NCBI RefSeq assembly: GCF_015354575.1
Contig: NZ_JACAFQ010000015.1
Location: forward strand, 1 to 64,000
Direction: 5' to 3'
Source of the DNA: Pseudomonas sp. UFMG81
Lineage (GTDB): Bacteria > Pseudomonadota > Gammaproteobacteria > Pseudomonadales > Pseudomonadaceae
Length of the DNA: 64,000 nt
The notes beneath the pieces were generated by a model, which worked only from the letters and a program-made list of their open reading frames with translations, was not told where the DNA came from and made no database searches. Positions within the stretch are counted from its first letter, which is position 1; each line of letters opens with the position of its first letter. Below are positions 27,517 to 37,776 of this stretch, piece by piece. Both the position numbers and the translations under genes were made by a program.

Positions 27517-27713
27517 ACAGGCTCTCTACGGCGCCGCGTAGGGCGCGAACGAACGGGAAAGGCCGGATTCTACCAGAGCGTGGTGGCGATCTGGCGGGAT
27601 AAACCAGGATATCCGGTGGTCTATTGAAGGCATTCTGGGCCCAAAGCCCGGGTGCTGCAAAAGCCGCTGACGGACGAAGCAATATCCGGGTTCCGTTCGT
27701 TCGCGGTCTGTGG

Positions 27714-27719
27714 TATAAA
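27714..27719 (+). promoter_or_regulatory. rpsB promoter (extended -10)
   Basis: TGGTATAAAAT gives an extended -10 (TGn before TATAAA at 27714-27719). The -35 region (TTCCGT near 27691) is weak, which fits an extended -10 promoter. Followed after a few bases by the t44-type leader. Confidence 0.6.
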
Positions 27720-27724
27720 ATGCG

Positions 27725-27860
27725 CCGCTTTCGGGGACGACCCCGTCAGCTCAAACCCACACACGTGTCGACACGATGGCCTGGGTGCCCCGCTTGGTTT
27801 CAAGTGCGGGTTGGTCATTGGGATACGTGGAGGCCCAACCCGACTTATCAAGGAACTATC
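27725..27860 (+). ncRNA. t44 / S2 leader RNA of rpsB
   Basis: The rpsB leader carries the conserved block GGGATACGTGGAGGCCCAAC (27819-27838) that also precedes rpsB in E. coli. It is flanked by pairing segments such as CGGGGACGACCCCG (27732-27745). In gammaproteobacteria this element is the site where ribosomal protein S2 represses its own operon. The leader's 5' boundary is inferred from the promoter. Confidence 0.75.
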
Positions 27861-28598
27861 ATGTCCCAAGTCAACATGCGCGATATGCTGAAGGCCGGTG
27901 TGCACTTCGGCCACCAGACCCGTTACTGGAACCCGAAAATGGGCAAGTACATTTTCGGCGCGCGTAACAAGATTCACATCATCAACCTGGAAAAAACCCT
28001 GCCGATGTTCAACGACGCTCTGTCGTTCGTAGAGCGCCTGGCCCAGGGCAAGAACAAGATCATGTTCGTCGGCACCAAGCGTTCCGCCGGCAAGATCGTC
28101 GCCGAGCAAGCTGCTCGTTGCGGTTCGCCATACGTTGACCACCGCTGGTTGGGCGGCATGCTGACCAACTACAAGACCATCCGCGCTTCGATCAAGCGTC
28201 TGCGCGACCTGGAAACCCAGGCCGAAGACGGCACCTTTGCCAAGCTGACCAAGAAAGAAGCCCTGATGCGTTCGCGCGATCTGGAAAAGCTGGACCGCAG
28301 CCTGGGTGGTATCAAGGACATGGGCGGCCTGCCTGATGCCCTGTTCGTGATCGACGTCGATCACGAGCGCATTGCCATCACCGAAGCCAACAAGCTGGGC
28401 ATCCCGGTCATCGGCGTTGTCGATACCAACAGCAGCCCAGAAGGTGTTGACTACATCATTCCAGGTAACGATGACGCCATCCGCGCCATCGAGCTGTACA
28501 TGACTTCGATGGCTGACGCTGTCATCCGCGGCCGCAACAACGTTGCTGGCGGCACCGAAGTCTACGCAGAAGAAGCGGCTGCACCTGCTGCTGAGTAA
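27861..28598 (+). CDS. rpsB: 30S ribosomal protein S2
   Basis: 245 residues beginning [20 protein letters not shown], the S2 signature, with [20 protein letters not shown] following. The protein ends in an Ala/Glu-rich tail. AAGGAACT lies before ATG 27861. Transcription is expected from the promoter at 27714 through the t44 leader, with a strong terminator at 28625 that probably lets only part of the transcription reach tsf. Confidence 0.98.
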   Translation: MSQVNMRDMLKAGVHFGHQTRYWNPKMGKYIFGARNKIHIINLEKTLPMFNDALSFVERLAQGKNKIMFVGTKRSAGKIVAEQAARCGSPYVDHRWLGGMLTNYKTIRASIKRLRDLETQAEDGTFAKLTKKEALMRSRDLEKLDRSLGGIKDMGGLPDALFVIDVDHERIAITEANKLGIPVIGVVDTNSSPEGVDYIIPGNDDAIRAIELYMTSMADAVIRGRNNVAGGTEVYAEEAAAPAAE

Positions 28599-28624
28599 TT
28601 GACGCTTAGCGTCTGACTTGGCAC

Positions 28625-28653
28625 GCAAAAAGGGGGCTTGGCCCCCTTTTTGC
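28625..28653 (+). terminator. intrinsic terminator/attenuator after rpsB
   Basis: GCAAAAAGGGGGC (28625-28637) pairs perfectly with GCCCCCTTTTTGC (28641-28653) around TTG. The T-run is inside the right arm, and the A-run in the left arm makes it bidirectional. Confidence 0.9.
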
Positions 28654-28785
28654 CACCTTGAAATCCTGCTGTCAGCAATGGCCCCGCATCATGGGCCGGC
28701 TGAGATCAAGGCAGCGGATTTGCAGAATTTAACGCCCGTGAAGAGCGGGTGGAATGGTTGAAAAACTTTCCAAGAGGATTTTGAA

Positions 28786-29649
28786 ATGGCAGCAATTACT
28801 GCAGCGCTGGTCAAAGAACTGCGCGAGCGTACCGGCGAAGGCATGATGGATTGCAAGAAGGCCCTGGAAAAGGCCGGCGGCGACATCGAGAAAGCCATTG
28901 ACGACATGCGCGCCTCGGGCGCCATCAAGGCCGCCAAGAAGGCTGGCAACGTTGCCGCCGAAGGCGCCATCGCGGTCAAGACCGACGGCAAAGCCGCCGT
29001 TCTGCTGGAAGTGAACTCGCAGACCGACTTCCTGGCCCTGCAAGACGACTTCAAGAGCTTCGTGGCTGAAAGCCTGGAAGAAGCCTTCGCCCAGAAGCTG
29101 ACCGATGCCGCGCCGCTGATCGCCTCGCGTGAAGCTGCTCGTGAAGCCCTGGTCGCCAAGTGCGGCGAAAACGTCAACATCCGTCGCCTGGTGCGCGTTG
29201 AAGGTGACGTTGTCGGTGCCTACCTGCACGGCAACAAGATCGGCGCTACCGTCGTTCTGAAAGGTGGCGACGTCGAGCTGGCCAAGAACATCGCCATGCA
29301 CGTTGCAGCTTCGAACCCAGAGTTCCTGGATTCGTCGGAAATCTCCGCCGAGGCCATCGAGCGCGAGAAGGGCGTATTCCTGCAGCTGAACGCTGACAAG
29401 ATCGCCGGCAAGCCGGAAAACATCGTTGAGAACATGGTTGCCGGTCGTATCGCCAAGTTCAAAGCCGAAGCCTCGCTGAAAGAGCAAGCCTTCGTCATGA
29501 ACCCAGAAGTCAAAGTTGGCGAGCTGGCCAAGAAAGCCGGTGCCGAAATCGTTTCCTTCACCTACTTCAAGGTTGGCGAAGGCATCGAGAAGCCGGTTGA
29601 CGACTTCGCTGCCGAAGTTGCCGCCCAGGTAGCTGCCGCCAAGCAGTAA
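28786..29649 (+). CDS. tsf: elongation factor Ts
   Basis: 287 residues; guanine nucleotide exchange factor for EF-Tu. It starts MAAITAALVKELRERTGEGM, then carries the EF-Ts motif NSQTDFLA in the core and FAAEVAAQ near the end. A clear AAGAGGA ribosome-binding site precedes the ATG. It pairs with rpsB as in nearly all bacteria, with a 187-base gap that holds the rpsB terminator. Confidence 0.98.
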   Translation: MAAITAALVKELRERTGEGMMDCKKALEKAGGDIEKAIDDMRASGAIKAAKKAGNVAAEGAIAVKTDGKAAVLLEVNSQTDFLALQDDFKSFVAESLEEAFAQKLTDAAPLIASREAAREALVAKCGENVNIRRLVRVEGDVVGAYLHGNKIGATVVLKGGDVELAKNIAMHVAASNPEFLDSSEISAEAIEREKGVFLQLNADKIAGKPENIVENMVAGRIAKFKAEASLKEQAFVMNPEVKVGELAKKAGAEIVSFTYFKVGEGIEKPVDDFAAEVAAQVAAAKQ

Positions 29650-29670
29650 GACGGACTCGTCTGTCGCCCC

Positions 29671-29704
29671 AAAGAGGCTGCCCGCTCACGCGCGCAGCCT
29701 CTTT
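29671..29704 (+). terminator. intrinsic terminator after tsf
   Basis: AAAGAGGCTGC (29671-29681) pairs with GCAGCCTCTTT (29694-29704) across a 12-base loop. The CTTTG tail is short in T, but the A-rich left edge and stable stem support a terminator. Confidence 0.8.
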
Positions 29705-29827
29705 GTCAAAGCGGGCATGGTTCACAAGGCCGTGTTTCGCTGACGCAGAAGCTGCGTCACGCTAGAGTTACGCGCAGGCTGATACAGCCCGCCAGATTTT
29801 TTTCAAACGCCGCAGGAGAGATTCGCA

Positions 29828-30571
29828 ATGGCTCAGCAGGGCAGTGGTTATCAGGCTCGCTATAAACGCATTCTACTCAAACTTAGCGGCGAGGCCCTGA
29901 TGGGCTCGGAAGAGTTCGGGATCGACCCCAAGGTCCTGGATCGCATGGCACTGGAAGTCGGCCAACTGGTCGGTATCGGTGTCCAGGTCGGTCTGGTGAT
30001 CGGCGGTGGCAACCTGTTCCGTGGCGCGGCGCTCAGTGCAGCCGGCATGGATCGGGTCACCGGTGACCACATGGGCATGCTGGCGACCGTGATGAACGGC
30101 CTGGCCATGCGCGATGCGCTGGAGCGCGCGAACATCACCGCCATCGTCATGTCGGCCATCTCCATGGTTGGTGTGACCGATCACTACGATCGCCGCAAGG
30201 CCATGCGCCACCTGAATTCGAAAGAAGTCGTGATCTTCGCTGCCGGTACCGGCAACCCGTTCTTCACCACCGACTCCGCCGCTTGCCTGCGTGCCATCGA
30301 AATCGATGCCGACGTAGTTTTGAAAGCAACCAAGGTCGATGGTGTATACACTGCAGACCCATTCAAAGACCCGCATGCCGAGAAGTTCGATCATCTGACC
30401 TACGATGAAGTGCTGGATCGCAAGCTGGGGGTAATGGACCTGACGGCAATTTGCCTGTGCCGCGACCACAAGATGCCGCTGCGCGTCTTCAACATGAACA
30501 AGCCCGGCGCCCTGCTGAATATCGTGCATGGTGGCGCTGAAGGAACCCTGATCGAGGAAGTTCAGAAATGA
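29828..30571 (+). CDS. pyrH: UMP kinase
   Basis: 247 residues, hexameric amino-acid-kinase-fold UMP kinase (UMP + ATP to UDP). [15 protein letters not shown] is the phosphate-binding start. [10 protein letters not shown] and the later [14 protein letters not shown] are family blocks. CAGGAGAG lies upstream. Its stop overlaps the frr start by four bases (ATGA). Confidence 0.97.
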   Translation: MAQQGSGYQARYKRILLKLSGEALMGSEEFGIDPKVLDRMALEVGQLVGIGVQVGLVIGGGNLFRGAALSAAGMDRVTGDHMGMLATVMNGLAMRDALERANITAIVMSAISMVGVTDHYDRRKAMRHLNSKEVVIFAAGTGNPFFTTDSAACLRAIEIDADVVLKATKVDGVYTADPFKDPHAEKFDHLTYDEVLDRKLGVMDLTAICLCRDHKMPLRVFNMNKPGALLNIVHGGAEGTLIEEVQK

Positions 30572-31125
30572 TCAACGACATCAAGAAAGATGCCCAGGAC
30601 CGCATGGGCAAGTCCATCGAGGCCCTTGGCCGCAACCTGGCCGCCATCCGCACCGGCCGTGCCCACCCGAGCATCCTGGACAGCGTCAAGGTGCCGGCCT
30701 GGGGTAGCGACATGCCGCTGAACCAGGTGGCCGCGATCACCGTCGAAGATGCCCGTACACTGAAAATCGTCGCTCACGACAAGAACCTCAGCGCCGCCAT
30801 CGAGAAGGCCATCCTGACCTCCGACCTGGGCCTGAACCCGTCCAGCGCCGGCACCACCATTCGCGTGCCGATGCCGGCCCTGACCGAGGAAACCCGCAAG
30901 GGCTACACCAAGCAGGCCAGCGGCGTGGCCGAAGACGCCAAGGTGGCCGTGCGCAACGTACGTCGTGACGCGCTTGCCGACCTGAAGAAGCTGACCAAGG
31001 ACAAGGAAATCAGCGAAGACGAAGAACGTCGCGCGGCTGACGAGATCCAGAAGCTGACCGACAAGTTCGTCGCTGAAATCGACGCTGCCTTCAAAGCCAA
31101 GGAAAAGGACCTGTTGGCCGTCTAA
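30568..31125 (+). CDS. frr: ribosome recycling factor
   Basis: 185 residues. With EF-G it splits post-termination ribosomes. It has the usual pattern: an N-terminal helix ([16 protein letters not shown]), the hinge and beta domain, and the C-terminal [19 protein letters not shown] helix. Its start overlaps pyrH, so the two are probably translationally coupled. Confidence 0.98.
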   Translation: MINDIKKDAQDRMGKSIEALGRNLAAIRTGRAHPSILDSVKVPAWGSDMPLNQVAAITVEDARTLKIVAHDKNLSAAIEKAILTSDLGLNPSSAGTTIRVPMPALTEETRKGYTKQASGVAEDAKVAVRNVRRDALADLKKLTKDKEISEDEERRAADEIQKLTDKFVAEIDAAFKAKEKDLLAV

Positions 31126-31140
31126 GGCCGAGGTTTTTTA

Positions 31141-31896
31141 ATGGAAAAGACCAAGCTGGCGGCACCGTCATCGGTGCCGCGTCACGTCGCGATCATCATG
31201 GATGGCAACAATCGCTGGGCGAAGAAGCGCCTGCTGCCCGGCGTAGCCGGGCACAAGGCGGGCGTCGATGCCGTGCGTGCGGTCATCGAAGTCTGCGCCG
31301 AGTCCGGGGTCGAGGTGCTGACCCTGTTCGCCTTCTCCAGCGAGAACTGGCAGCGCCCGGCCGAAGAGGTCGGTGCGTTGATGGAGTTGTTCTTCTCGGC
31401 ATTGCGCCGCGAGGCCAAGCGCCTCAACGACAACAACATCAGCCTGCGCATCATCGGTGACCGCTCGCGCTTCCACCCTGAATTGCAGGCGGCGATGCGC
31501 GAAGCCGAGGCGGCCACGGCGGGCAGCAATCGGTTCATCCTGCAGATCGCCGCCAACTACGGCGGCCAGTGGGATATCGCCCAGGCTGCCCAACGCCTGG
31601 CGCGGGAAGTCCAGGCCGGGCATCTGCGTCCGGACGATATCACCCCGGATCTATTGCAGACCTGCCTTGCCACCGGTGACCTGCCGCTGCCCGACCTGTG
31701 CATCCGCACCGGTGGCGAGCACCGCATCAGCAACTTCCTGCTATGGCAGCTGGCCTATGCCGAGCTGTACTTCTCCGACCTGTTCTGGCCGGACTTCAAA
31801 CACGAGGCCATGCGCAGCGCGCTGGCCGATTTCGCTTCGCGCCAGCGCCGCTTCGGTAAGACCAGCGAGCAGGTCGAAGCCGGAGCCCGTGCTTAA
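31141..31896 (+). CDS. uppS: undecaprenyl diphosphate synthase
   Basis: 251 residues; cis-prenyltransferase making the C55 lipid carrier for peptidoglycan and O-antigen. VAIIMDGNNRWAK holds the catalytic Asp (D21), and the later LCIRTGGEHRISNFLLWQ is the second signature. The stop shares one base with the cdsA start (TAATG). Confidence 0.97.
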   Translation: MEKTKLAAPSSVPRHVAIIMDGNNRWAKKRLLPGVAGHKAGVDAVRAVIEVCAESGVEVLTLFAFSSENWQRPAEEVGALMELFFSALRREAKRLNDNNISLRIIGDRSRFHPELQAAMREAEAATAGSNRFILQIAANYGGQWDIAQAAQRLAREVQAGHLRPDDITPDLLQTCLATGDLPLPDLCIRTGGEHRISNFLLWQLAYAELYFSDLFWPDFKHEAMRSALADFASRQRRFGKTSEQVEAGARA

Positions 31897-32711
31897 TGCT
31901 TAAACAACGCATCATTACCGCGCTGATCCTGTTGCCGATCGCGCTGGGTGGTTTCTTCCTGCTCAACGGCGGGGATTTCGCCCTGTTCATCGGCTTCGTG
32001 GTCACCCTGGGGGCTTGGGAGTGGGCACGCCTGGCCGGGCTGATGGCCCAGCCACTGCGCATTGCCTATGCCGCGGTGGTCGCCGGCGCGTTGATGCTGC
32101 TCCACTTGATGCCGGATCTTGCGCCCTGGGTGCTGGGTGCCTCGGTGATCTGGTGGGCGCTGGCCACCTGGCTGGTGCTCACCTATCCACGCAGCAACGA
32201 GCTGTGGGCCAGCGCCGCCTGCCGCCTGCTGATCGGCCTGCTGGTGCTGCTGCCAGCCTGGCAGGGCTTGGTGTTGCTCAAGCACTGGCCGCAAGGTAAC
32301 TGGCTGATCCTGGCGGTCATGGTGCTGGTCTGGGCCGCCGATATCGGCGCCTATTTCTCGGGGCGTGCCTTCGGCAAGCGCAAGCTGGCGCCGCAGGTCA
32401 GCCCGGGCAAGAGCTGGGAGGGTGTGTATGGCGGCATGGCGGTCAGCCTGCTGATCACCCTCGCCGTTGCCCTGTACCGCGACTGGAGCATCGGCCAGCT
32501 GCTGCTCGGCTTGCTCGGAGCGGTGGTGGTGGTCATGTCCTCGGTGGTCGGTGACCTGACCGAGAGCATGTTCAAGCGCCGTGAGGGTATCAAGGACAGC
32601 AGCAACCTGCTGCCCGGTCATGGTGGCGTGCTCGATCGCATCGACAGCCTGACCGCAGCCATTCCGATGTTCGCCGTGCTGCTGTGGGCTGCCGAGTGGG
32701 GTGTGATGTGA
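31896..32711 (+). CDS. cdsA: phosphatidate cytidylyltransferase
   Basis: 271 residues with about eight membrane helices; makes CDP-diacylglycerol from phosphatidate and CTP. The C-terminal signature [20 protein letters not shown] followed by [13 protein letters not shown] is intact. The coding end overlaps the GTG start of dxr by four bases. PlsB elsewhere in this window supplies an earlier step of the same lipid pathway. Confidence 0.97.
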   Translation: MLKQRIITALILLPIALGGFFLLNGGDFALFIGFVVTLGAWEWARLAGLMAQPLRIAYAAVVAGALMLLHLMPDLAPWVLGASVIWWALATWLVLTYPRSNELWASAACRLLIGLLVLLPAWQGLVLLKHWPQGNWLILAVMVLVWAADIGAYFSGRAFGKRKLAPQVSPGKSWEGVYGGMAVSLLITLAVALYRDWSIGQLLLGLLGAVVVVMSSVVGDLTESMFKRREGIKDSSNLLPGHGGVLDRIDSLTAAIPMFAVLLWAAEWGVM

Positions 32712-33898
32712 CGAGGCCGCAACGCATTACGGTCCTGGGCGCCACCGGTTCTATCGGTCTCAGTACGCTGGATGTGATCGCTCGACATCCTGACCGCTAC
32801 CAGGTGTTCGCCCTGAGCGGCTATTCGCGCATCGACGAGCTGCTGGCCCTGTGCCTGCGGCATCGTCCGAGCTTCGCCGTGGTGCCCTCCACCGAGGCGG
32901 CCACACGACTGCGTGATGGCTTGGCGTCCAGCGGCTGCAACACCGAAGTGCTCGAGGGCGAGGCGGGGCTGTGCCAGGTCGCGTCCGCCACCGAAGTGGA
33001 TGCGGTGATGGCGGCCATCGTCGGCGCTGCGGGCCTGCGCCCGACGCTGGCGGCGGTCGAGGCCGGCAAGAAAGTGCTGCTGGCCAACAAGGAGGCCCTG
33101 GTGATGTCCGGGGCGCTGTTCATGGAGGCTGTGCGCCGCAGTGGCTCGGTGCTGTTGCCGATCGACAGTGAACACAACGCCATCTTCCAGTGCATGCCCG
33201 GCGACTATGCCCGTGGCCTGAACGCGGTGGGCGTGCGCCGCATCCTGCTCACCGCCTCCGGTGGGCCGTTCCGGGAAACCCCGGCGGCCGCGCTCGCGGA
33301 TGTCACGCCCGAGCAGGCCTGCGCCCACCCCAATTGGTCGATGGGGCGCAAGATCTCGGTCGACTCGGCGAGCATGATGAACAAGGGGCTGGAACTGATC
33401 GAGGCCTGCTGGTTGTTCGATGCGAAACCGTCGTTGGTCGAAGTGGTGGTGCATCCGCAGAGTGTCATTCATTCGCTGGTCGACTATGTCGACGGTTCGG
33501 TGCTTGCGCAGCTGGGCAACCCCGACATGCGCACGCCGATCGCCAATGCCTTGGCCTGGCCGGAGCGTATCGATTCCGGTGTGGCGCCGCTGGACCTGTT
33601 CGCCATCGCGCGTCTGGATTTCCAGGCCCCCGACGAACAGCGCTTCCCATGCCTGCGCTTGGCGCGTCAGGCTGCCGAGGCGGGCAACAGTGCGCCTGCG
33701 GTGCTCAATGCCGCCAATGAGATCGCGGTAGACGCGTTCCTGGCACGGCGTATCCGCTTCCCGGAGATCGCGGGTATGATCGAACAGGTGCTTGACCAGG
33801 AGCCCGTGGTGCCACTTGCCTCGCTCGACGCGGTGTTCGCCGCCGACCAGCGGGCCCGGGAACTGTCCCGCGAGTGGCTAAGGCGCCATGGCCGCTGA
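32708..33898 (+). CDS. dxr: 1-deoxy-D-xylulose-5-phosphate reductoisomerase
   Basis: 396 residues; NADPH-dependent conversion of DXP to MEP, the committed step of the MEP isoprenoid path. The NADPH loop [15 protein letters not shown] is at the start, followed by the metal/substrate motif [12 protein letters not shown] and [21 protein letters not shown] choose the GTG at 32708, overlapping the cdsA stop; the upstream in-frame ATG lies inside cdsA and lacks a family counterpart. Confidence 0.95.
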   Translation: MTRPQRITVLGATGSIGLSTLDVIARHPDRYQVFALSGYSRIDELLALCLRHRPSFAVVPSTEAATRLRDGLASSGCNTEVLEGEAGLCQVASATEVDAVMAAIVGAAGLRPTLAAVEAGKKVLLANKEALVMSGALFMEAVRRSGSVLLPIDSEHNAIFQCMPGDYARGLNAVGVRRILLTASGGPFRETPAAALADVTPEQACAHPNWSMGRKISVDSASMMNKGLELIEACWLFDAKPSLVEVVVHPQSVIHSLVDYVDGSVLAQLGNPDMRTPIANALAWPERIDSGVAPLDLFAIARLDFQAPDEQRFPCLRLARQAAEAGNSAPAVLNAANEIAVDAFLARRIRFPEIAGMIEQVLDQEPVVPLASLDAVFAADQRARELSREWLRRHGR

Positions 33899-33941
33899 GC
33901 GGTAACGGCGGCTGCACTGAACCTCATCCGGAGTATTGGAC

Positions 33942-35294
33942 ATGAGTGCGCTCTACATGATTGTCGGCACCCTGGTGGCATTGGGCGTGCTCGTCACTTT
34001 CCACGAATTCGGCCACTTCTGGGTGGCGCGGCGCTGCGGGGTCAAGGTCCTGCGCTTCTCGGTGGGCTTCGGTACGCCGTTGCTGCGCTGGCATGATCGC
34101 CAGGGTACCGAGTTCGTGGTTGCCGCCATTCCGTTGGGTGGCTACGTCAAGATGCTCGACGAGCGCGAGGGCGAGGTGCCGCCGGCGCTGATCGAGCAGT
34201 CGTTCAATCGCAAGTCGGTGCGCCAGCGCATCGCCATCGTCGCCGCCGGCCCGGTCGCCAACTTCCTGCTCGCCATCCTGTTCTTCTGGGTGGTCGCCAT
34301 GCTTGGCTCGCAGCAGGTGCGGCCAGTGATCGGCGCGATCGAGCCCGGCAGCCTGGCGGCAGTCGCCGGCCTGAACGTTGGCCAGGAGATTGTCTCCATC
34401 GATGGTGAGCCGACCAATGGCTGGTCGGCGGTCAACCTGCAACTGGTACGCCGCCTTGGCGAGAGCGGCACCTTGCGCGTAGGCGTGCTCGATGAAGGCG
34501 CGACGGCCCCGCAGCAGCGCGATATCCAACTGAGCCACTGGCTCAAGGGCGTCGATGAGCCCGACCCGATCCAGTCGCTGGGGCTGCGCCCGTGGCGTCC
34601 GGCAGTCGTGCCGGTACTGGCCGAGATCGACGCGAAGGGGCCGGCCGCGGCCGCCGGGCTACAGGCGGGCGACAAGCTGCTGGCGCTCGATGGCGTGGCC
34701 TTGGCCGACTGGCAACAGGTGGTCGATGCGGTGCGGGCCCGCCCTGAGCGTAAGGTGACGCTGCGCATCGAGCGTGATGGTGCACAGCTCGAGGTGCCGG
34801 TCACGCTTGCGCGCAAAGGTGAAGGCCAGGCGTCCGGCGGTTATCTCGGTGCTGGCGTGAAGGCCACCGAGTGGCCGGCGCAAATGCTGCGCCAGGTCAG
34901 CTATGGGCCGCTGGAGGCCGTGGGGGAGGGGCTCTCGCGAACCTGGAGCATGAGCGTCCTGACCCTTGAATCGCTGAAGAAAATGCTGTTCGGAGAGCTC
35001 TCGGTAAAAAACTTGAGCGGACCGATAACCATTGCTAAAGTGGCGGGCGCTTCAGCCCAGTCGGGCATTGGGGATTTCCTGAATTTCCTGGCCTACCTGA
35101 GCATAAGCCTGGGGGTTCTGAATTTGCTGCCCATCCCGGTACTGGATGGGGGGCATTTGCTGTTCTACCTGATCGAATGGGCGCGCGGTCGCCCGCTTTC
35201 GGATCGGGTGCAAGGTTGGGGGGTCCAGATCGGTATCAGTTTGGTCGTCGGGGTGATGTTGCTCGCCCTGATCAACGATCTGGGTCGACTATAA
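33942..35294 (+). CDS. rseP: site-2 intramembrane zinc protease RseP
   Basis: 450 residues; cleaves anti-sigma factors such as MucA/RseA inside the membrane to free the envelope-stress sigma factor. The zinc motif HEFGH is at residues 21-25, and the second motif LPIPVLDGGH (D402) near the C-terminus completes the site. Two PDZ domains lie between (about 115-190 and 205-290), and there are four membrane helices. Lies between dxr and bamA as in E. coli. Confidence 0.96.
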   Translation: MSALYMIVGTLVALGVLVTFHEFGHFWVARRCGVKVLRFSVGFGTPLLRWHDRQGTEFVVAAIPLGGYVKMLDEREGEVPPALIEQSFNRKSVRQRIAIVAAGPVANFLLAILFFWVVAMLGSQQVRPVIGAIEPGSLAAVAGLNVGQEIVSIDGEPTNGWSAVNLQLVRRLGESGTLRVGVLDEGATAPQQRDIQLSHWLKGVDEPDPIQSLGLRPWRPAVVPVLAEIDAKGPAAAAGLQAGDKLLALDGVALADWQQVVDAVRARPERKVTLRIERDGAQLEVPVTLARKGEGQASGGYLGAGVKATEWPAQMLRQVSYGPLEAVGEGLSRTWSMSVLTLESLKKMLFGELSVKNLSGPITIAKVAGASAQSGIGDFLNFLAYLSISLGVLNLLPIPVLDGGHLLFYLIEWARGRPLSDRVQGWGVQIGISLVVGVMLLALINDLGRL

Positions 35295-35315
35295 AAGCTT
35301 CGCTCAATCGCGAAA

Positions 35316-35341
35316 AACCTGCCGCCTCATCGCGGCGGGTT
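35316..35341 (+). terminator. attenuator-like hairpin between rseP and bamA
   Basis: AACCTGCCGC (35316-35325) pairs with GCGGCGGGTT (35332-35341), with one G-T pair, and is followed by a T-rich stretch (TGTTTATTG). The hairpin lies 31 bases before the bamA start in a co-directional gene pair, so it should be a partial stop rather than an absolute one. Confidence 0.55.
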
Positions 35342-35371
35342 GTTTATTGCCAGTTGGAATAAAAGGACTTC

Positions 35372-37732
35372 ATGAAACGTCTGCTGCTAACTGCGGTCCT
35401 CTCCGCACTGATGATCGCTGAAGTTCACGCCGAGTCCTTCACTATCTCCGATATTCGTGTCAACGGCCTGCAGCGGGTTTCCGCCGGCAGCGTGTTCGGC
35501 GCCTTGCCGCTGAACGTCGGCGATCAGGTCGACGACCGCCGCCTGGTCGACTCCACTCGCTCGCTGTTCAAGACCGGTTTCTTCCAGGACATCCAGCTGA
35601 ACCGCGATGGCAACGTGCTGATCATCAATGTGGTCGAGCGCCCGTCGGTTTCCAGTATCGAGATCGAAGGCAACAAGGCGATCAGCACCGAAGACCTGAT
35701 GAAAGGCCTGAAGCAGTCGGGCCTCGCCGAAGGCGAGATCTTCCAGCGTGCGACGCTCGAAGGCGTGCGTAACGAGCTGCAGCGCCAGTACGTTGCCCAG
35801 GGCCGCTATTCGGCCGAAGTCGACGCCGAAGTCGTGCCGCAGCCGCGCAACCGTGTCGGCCTGAAGATCAAGATCAACGAAGGCACCGTGGCGGCGATCC
35901 AGCACATCAACGTGGTGGGCAACACGGTCTTCGACGATGAAGAGCTGGGCCAGCTGTTCGAGCTGAAGACCACCAACTGGCTGTCATTCTTCAAGAACGA
36001 TGACAAGTACGCCCGTGAAAAACTGTCCGGTGACCTCGAGCGCCTGCGCTCCTACTACCTGGACCGCGGCTACATCAACATGGACATCGCGTCCACCCAG
36101 GTGTCGATCACCCCGGACAAGAAGCACGTCTACATCACCGTCAACATCAATGAAGGCGAGAAGTACACCGTCCGCGACGTGAAGCTCTCCGGCGATTTGA
36201 AAGTCCCGGAAGACCAGGTCAAGTCGCTGCTGCTGGTGCAGCCAGGCCAGGTGTTTTCGCGCAAGGTGATGACCACCAGCTCCGACCTGATCACTCGCCG
36301 CCTGGGTAACGAAGGCTACACCTTCGCCAACGTCAACGGCGTGCCACAACCAAATGACCAGGATCACACCGTCGACATCATGTTCGTCGTCGATCCGGGC
36401 AAGCGTGCCTACGTCAACCGCATCAACTACCGCGGCAACACCAAGACCGAAGACGAAGTGCTGCGCCGCGAGATGCGCCAGATGGAAGGCGGCTGGGCGT
36501 CGACCTATCTGATCGACCAGTCGAAAACCCGTCTCGAGCGCCTGGGCTTCTTCAAGGAAGTCAACGTCGAGACCCCGCCGGTGCCGGGCACCGACGACCA
36601 GGTCGACGTCAACTACAGCGTCGAGGAGCAGGCTTCCGGCTCGATCACCGCCAGCGTCGGTTTCGCCCAGAGCGCCGGCCTCATTCTGGGTGGTTCGATC
36701 AGCCAGACCAACTTCCTGGGTACCGGTAACAAGGTGTCCATCGGCCTGACCCGTTCGGAATACCAGACCCGCTACAACTTCGGCTTCGTCGACCCCTACT
36801 TCACCGCCGACGGCGTCAGCCTGGGCTACAACGCCTTCTACCGCAGCACCGACTACGACGACCTCGATGTCGATGTGGCCAGCTATGCGGTCGACAGCCT
36901 CGGTGCCGGCGTCAGCCTCGGCTACCCGATCAGCGAGACTTCGCGCCTGACCTACGGCCTGACCGTGCAGCAGGACAAGCTCAAGACTGGGCGTTACACC
37001 GTCGATGAGATTTTCAAGTTCATTCAGGACGAGGGTGATAGCTTCCTGAACTTCAAGGCCTCGATCGGCTGGTCCGAATCGACCCTGAACAAAGGTGTTC
37101 TGGCAACCCGTGGCCACTCGCAAAGCCTGACCCTGGAAACCACCGTGCCGGGCAGCGACCTGTCGTTCTACAAACTCGACTACCGCGGCCAGCTGTTCAA
37201 GCCAATCAACAACGACTACACCCTGCGCCTGCACACCGAGCTGGGCTATGGTGATGGCTACGGCAGCACTTCGGGCCTGCCGTTCTACGAGAACTACTAC
37301 GCCGGTGGTTTCAACTCGGTCCGTGGCTTCAAGGACAGCAGCCTCGGCCCACGTAGTACGCCAAGCCGCGGTGCGGCTGTGACCGGTAACCAAGGCACCA
37401 TCGCCGACCCGGACCAGGATCCGCTGCCGTTCGGTGGCAACGTGCTGGTCCAGGGTGGTGTGGAACTGCTGTTCCCACTGCCGTTCGTCAAGGATCAGCG
37501 CTCGCTGCGCACCTCCGTGTTCTGGGACGTGGGTAACGTGTTCGACACCAACTGCGGTAGCAAGCCTGATTGCGCGAAGGTCGGCTTCTCGGACATGGCC
37601 AGCTCGGTCGGTCTGGGCGTGACCTGGATCACCGCCTTGGGCCCGTTGAGCTTCAGTTTGGCGATGCCGATCAAGAAGCCGGACGACGCCGATACGCAAG
37701 TGTTCCAATTCTCTCTGGGCCAGACCTTCTGA
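35372..37732 (+). CDS. bamA: outer-membrane beta-barrel assembly protein BamA
   Basis: 786 residues; the Omp85 core of the BAM machine that folds outer-membrane proteins. A signal peptide ends at about residue 20 (IAEVHA). Five POTRA domains fill about 21-425. The barrel begins near GSITASVGFAQSAGLILG and ends FSLGQTF with the C-terminal Phe signature. The lid-lock motif VRGF is present (NSVRGFKDSSLGP). It is followed by its chaperone gene skp. Confidence 0.97.
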   Translation: MKRLLLTAVLSALMIAEVHAESFTISDIRVNGLQRVSAGSVFGALPLNVGDQVDDRRLVDSTRSLFKTGFFQDIQLNRDGNVLIINVVERPSVSSIEIEGNKAISTEDLMKGLKQSGLAEGEIFQRATLEGVRNELQRQYVAQGRYSAEVDAEVVPQPRNRVGLKIKINEGTVAAIQHINVVGNTVFDDEELGQLFELKTTNWLSFFKNDDKYAREKLSGDLERLRSYYLDRGYINMDIASTQVSITPDKKHVYITVNINEGEKYTVRDVKLSGDLKVPEDQVKSLLLVQPGQVFSRKVMTTSSDLITRRLGNEGYTFANVNGVPQPNDQDHTVDIMFVVDPGKRAYVNRINYRGNTKTEDEVLRREMRQMEGGWASTYLIDQSKTRLERLGFFKEVNVETPPVPGTDDQVDVNYSVEEQASGSITASVGFAQSAGLILGGSISQTNFLGTGNKVSIGLTRSEYQTRYNFGFVDPYFTADGVSLGYNAFYRSTDYDDLDVDVASYAVDSLGAGVSLGYPISETSRLTYGLTVQQDKLKTGRYTVDEIFKFIQDEGDSFLNFKASIGWSESTLNKGVLATRGHSQSLTLETTVPGSDLSFYKLDYRGQLFKPINNDYTLRLHTELGYGDGYGSTSGLPFYENYYAGGFNSVRGFKDSSLGPRSTPSRGAAVTGNQGTIADPDQDPLPFGGNVLVQGGVELLFPLPFVKDQRSLRTSVFWDVGNVFDTNCGSKPDCAKVGFSDMASSVGLGVTWITALGPLSFSLAMPIKKPDDADTQVFQFSLGQTF

Positions 37733-37776
37733 GGTCGGCCCTTGCATAACGACAACGGATTTTCCAGGAGTGCATC

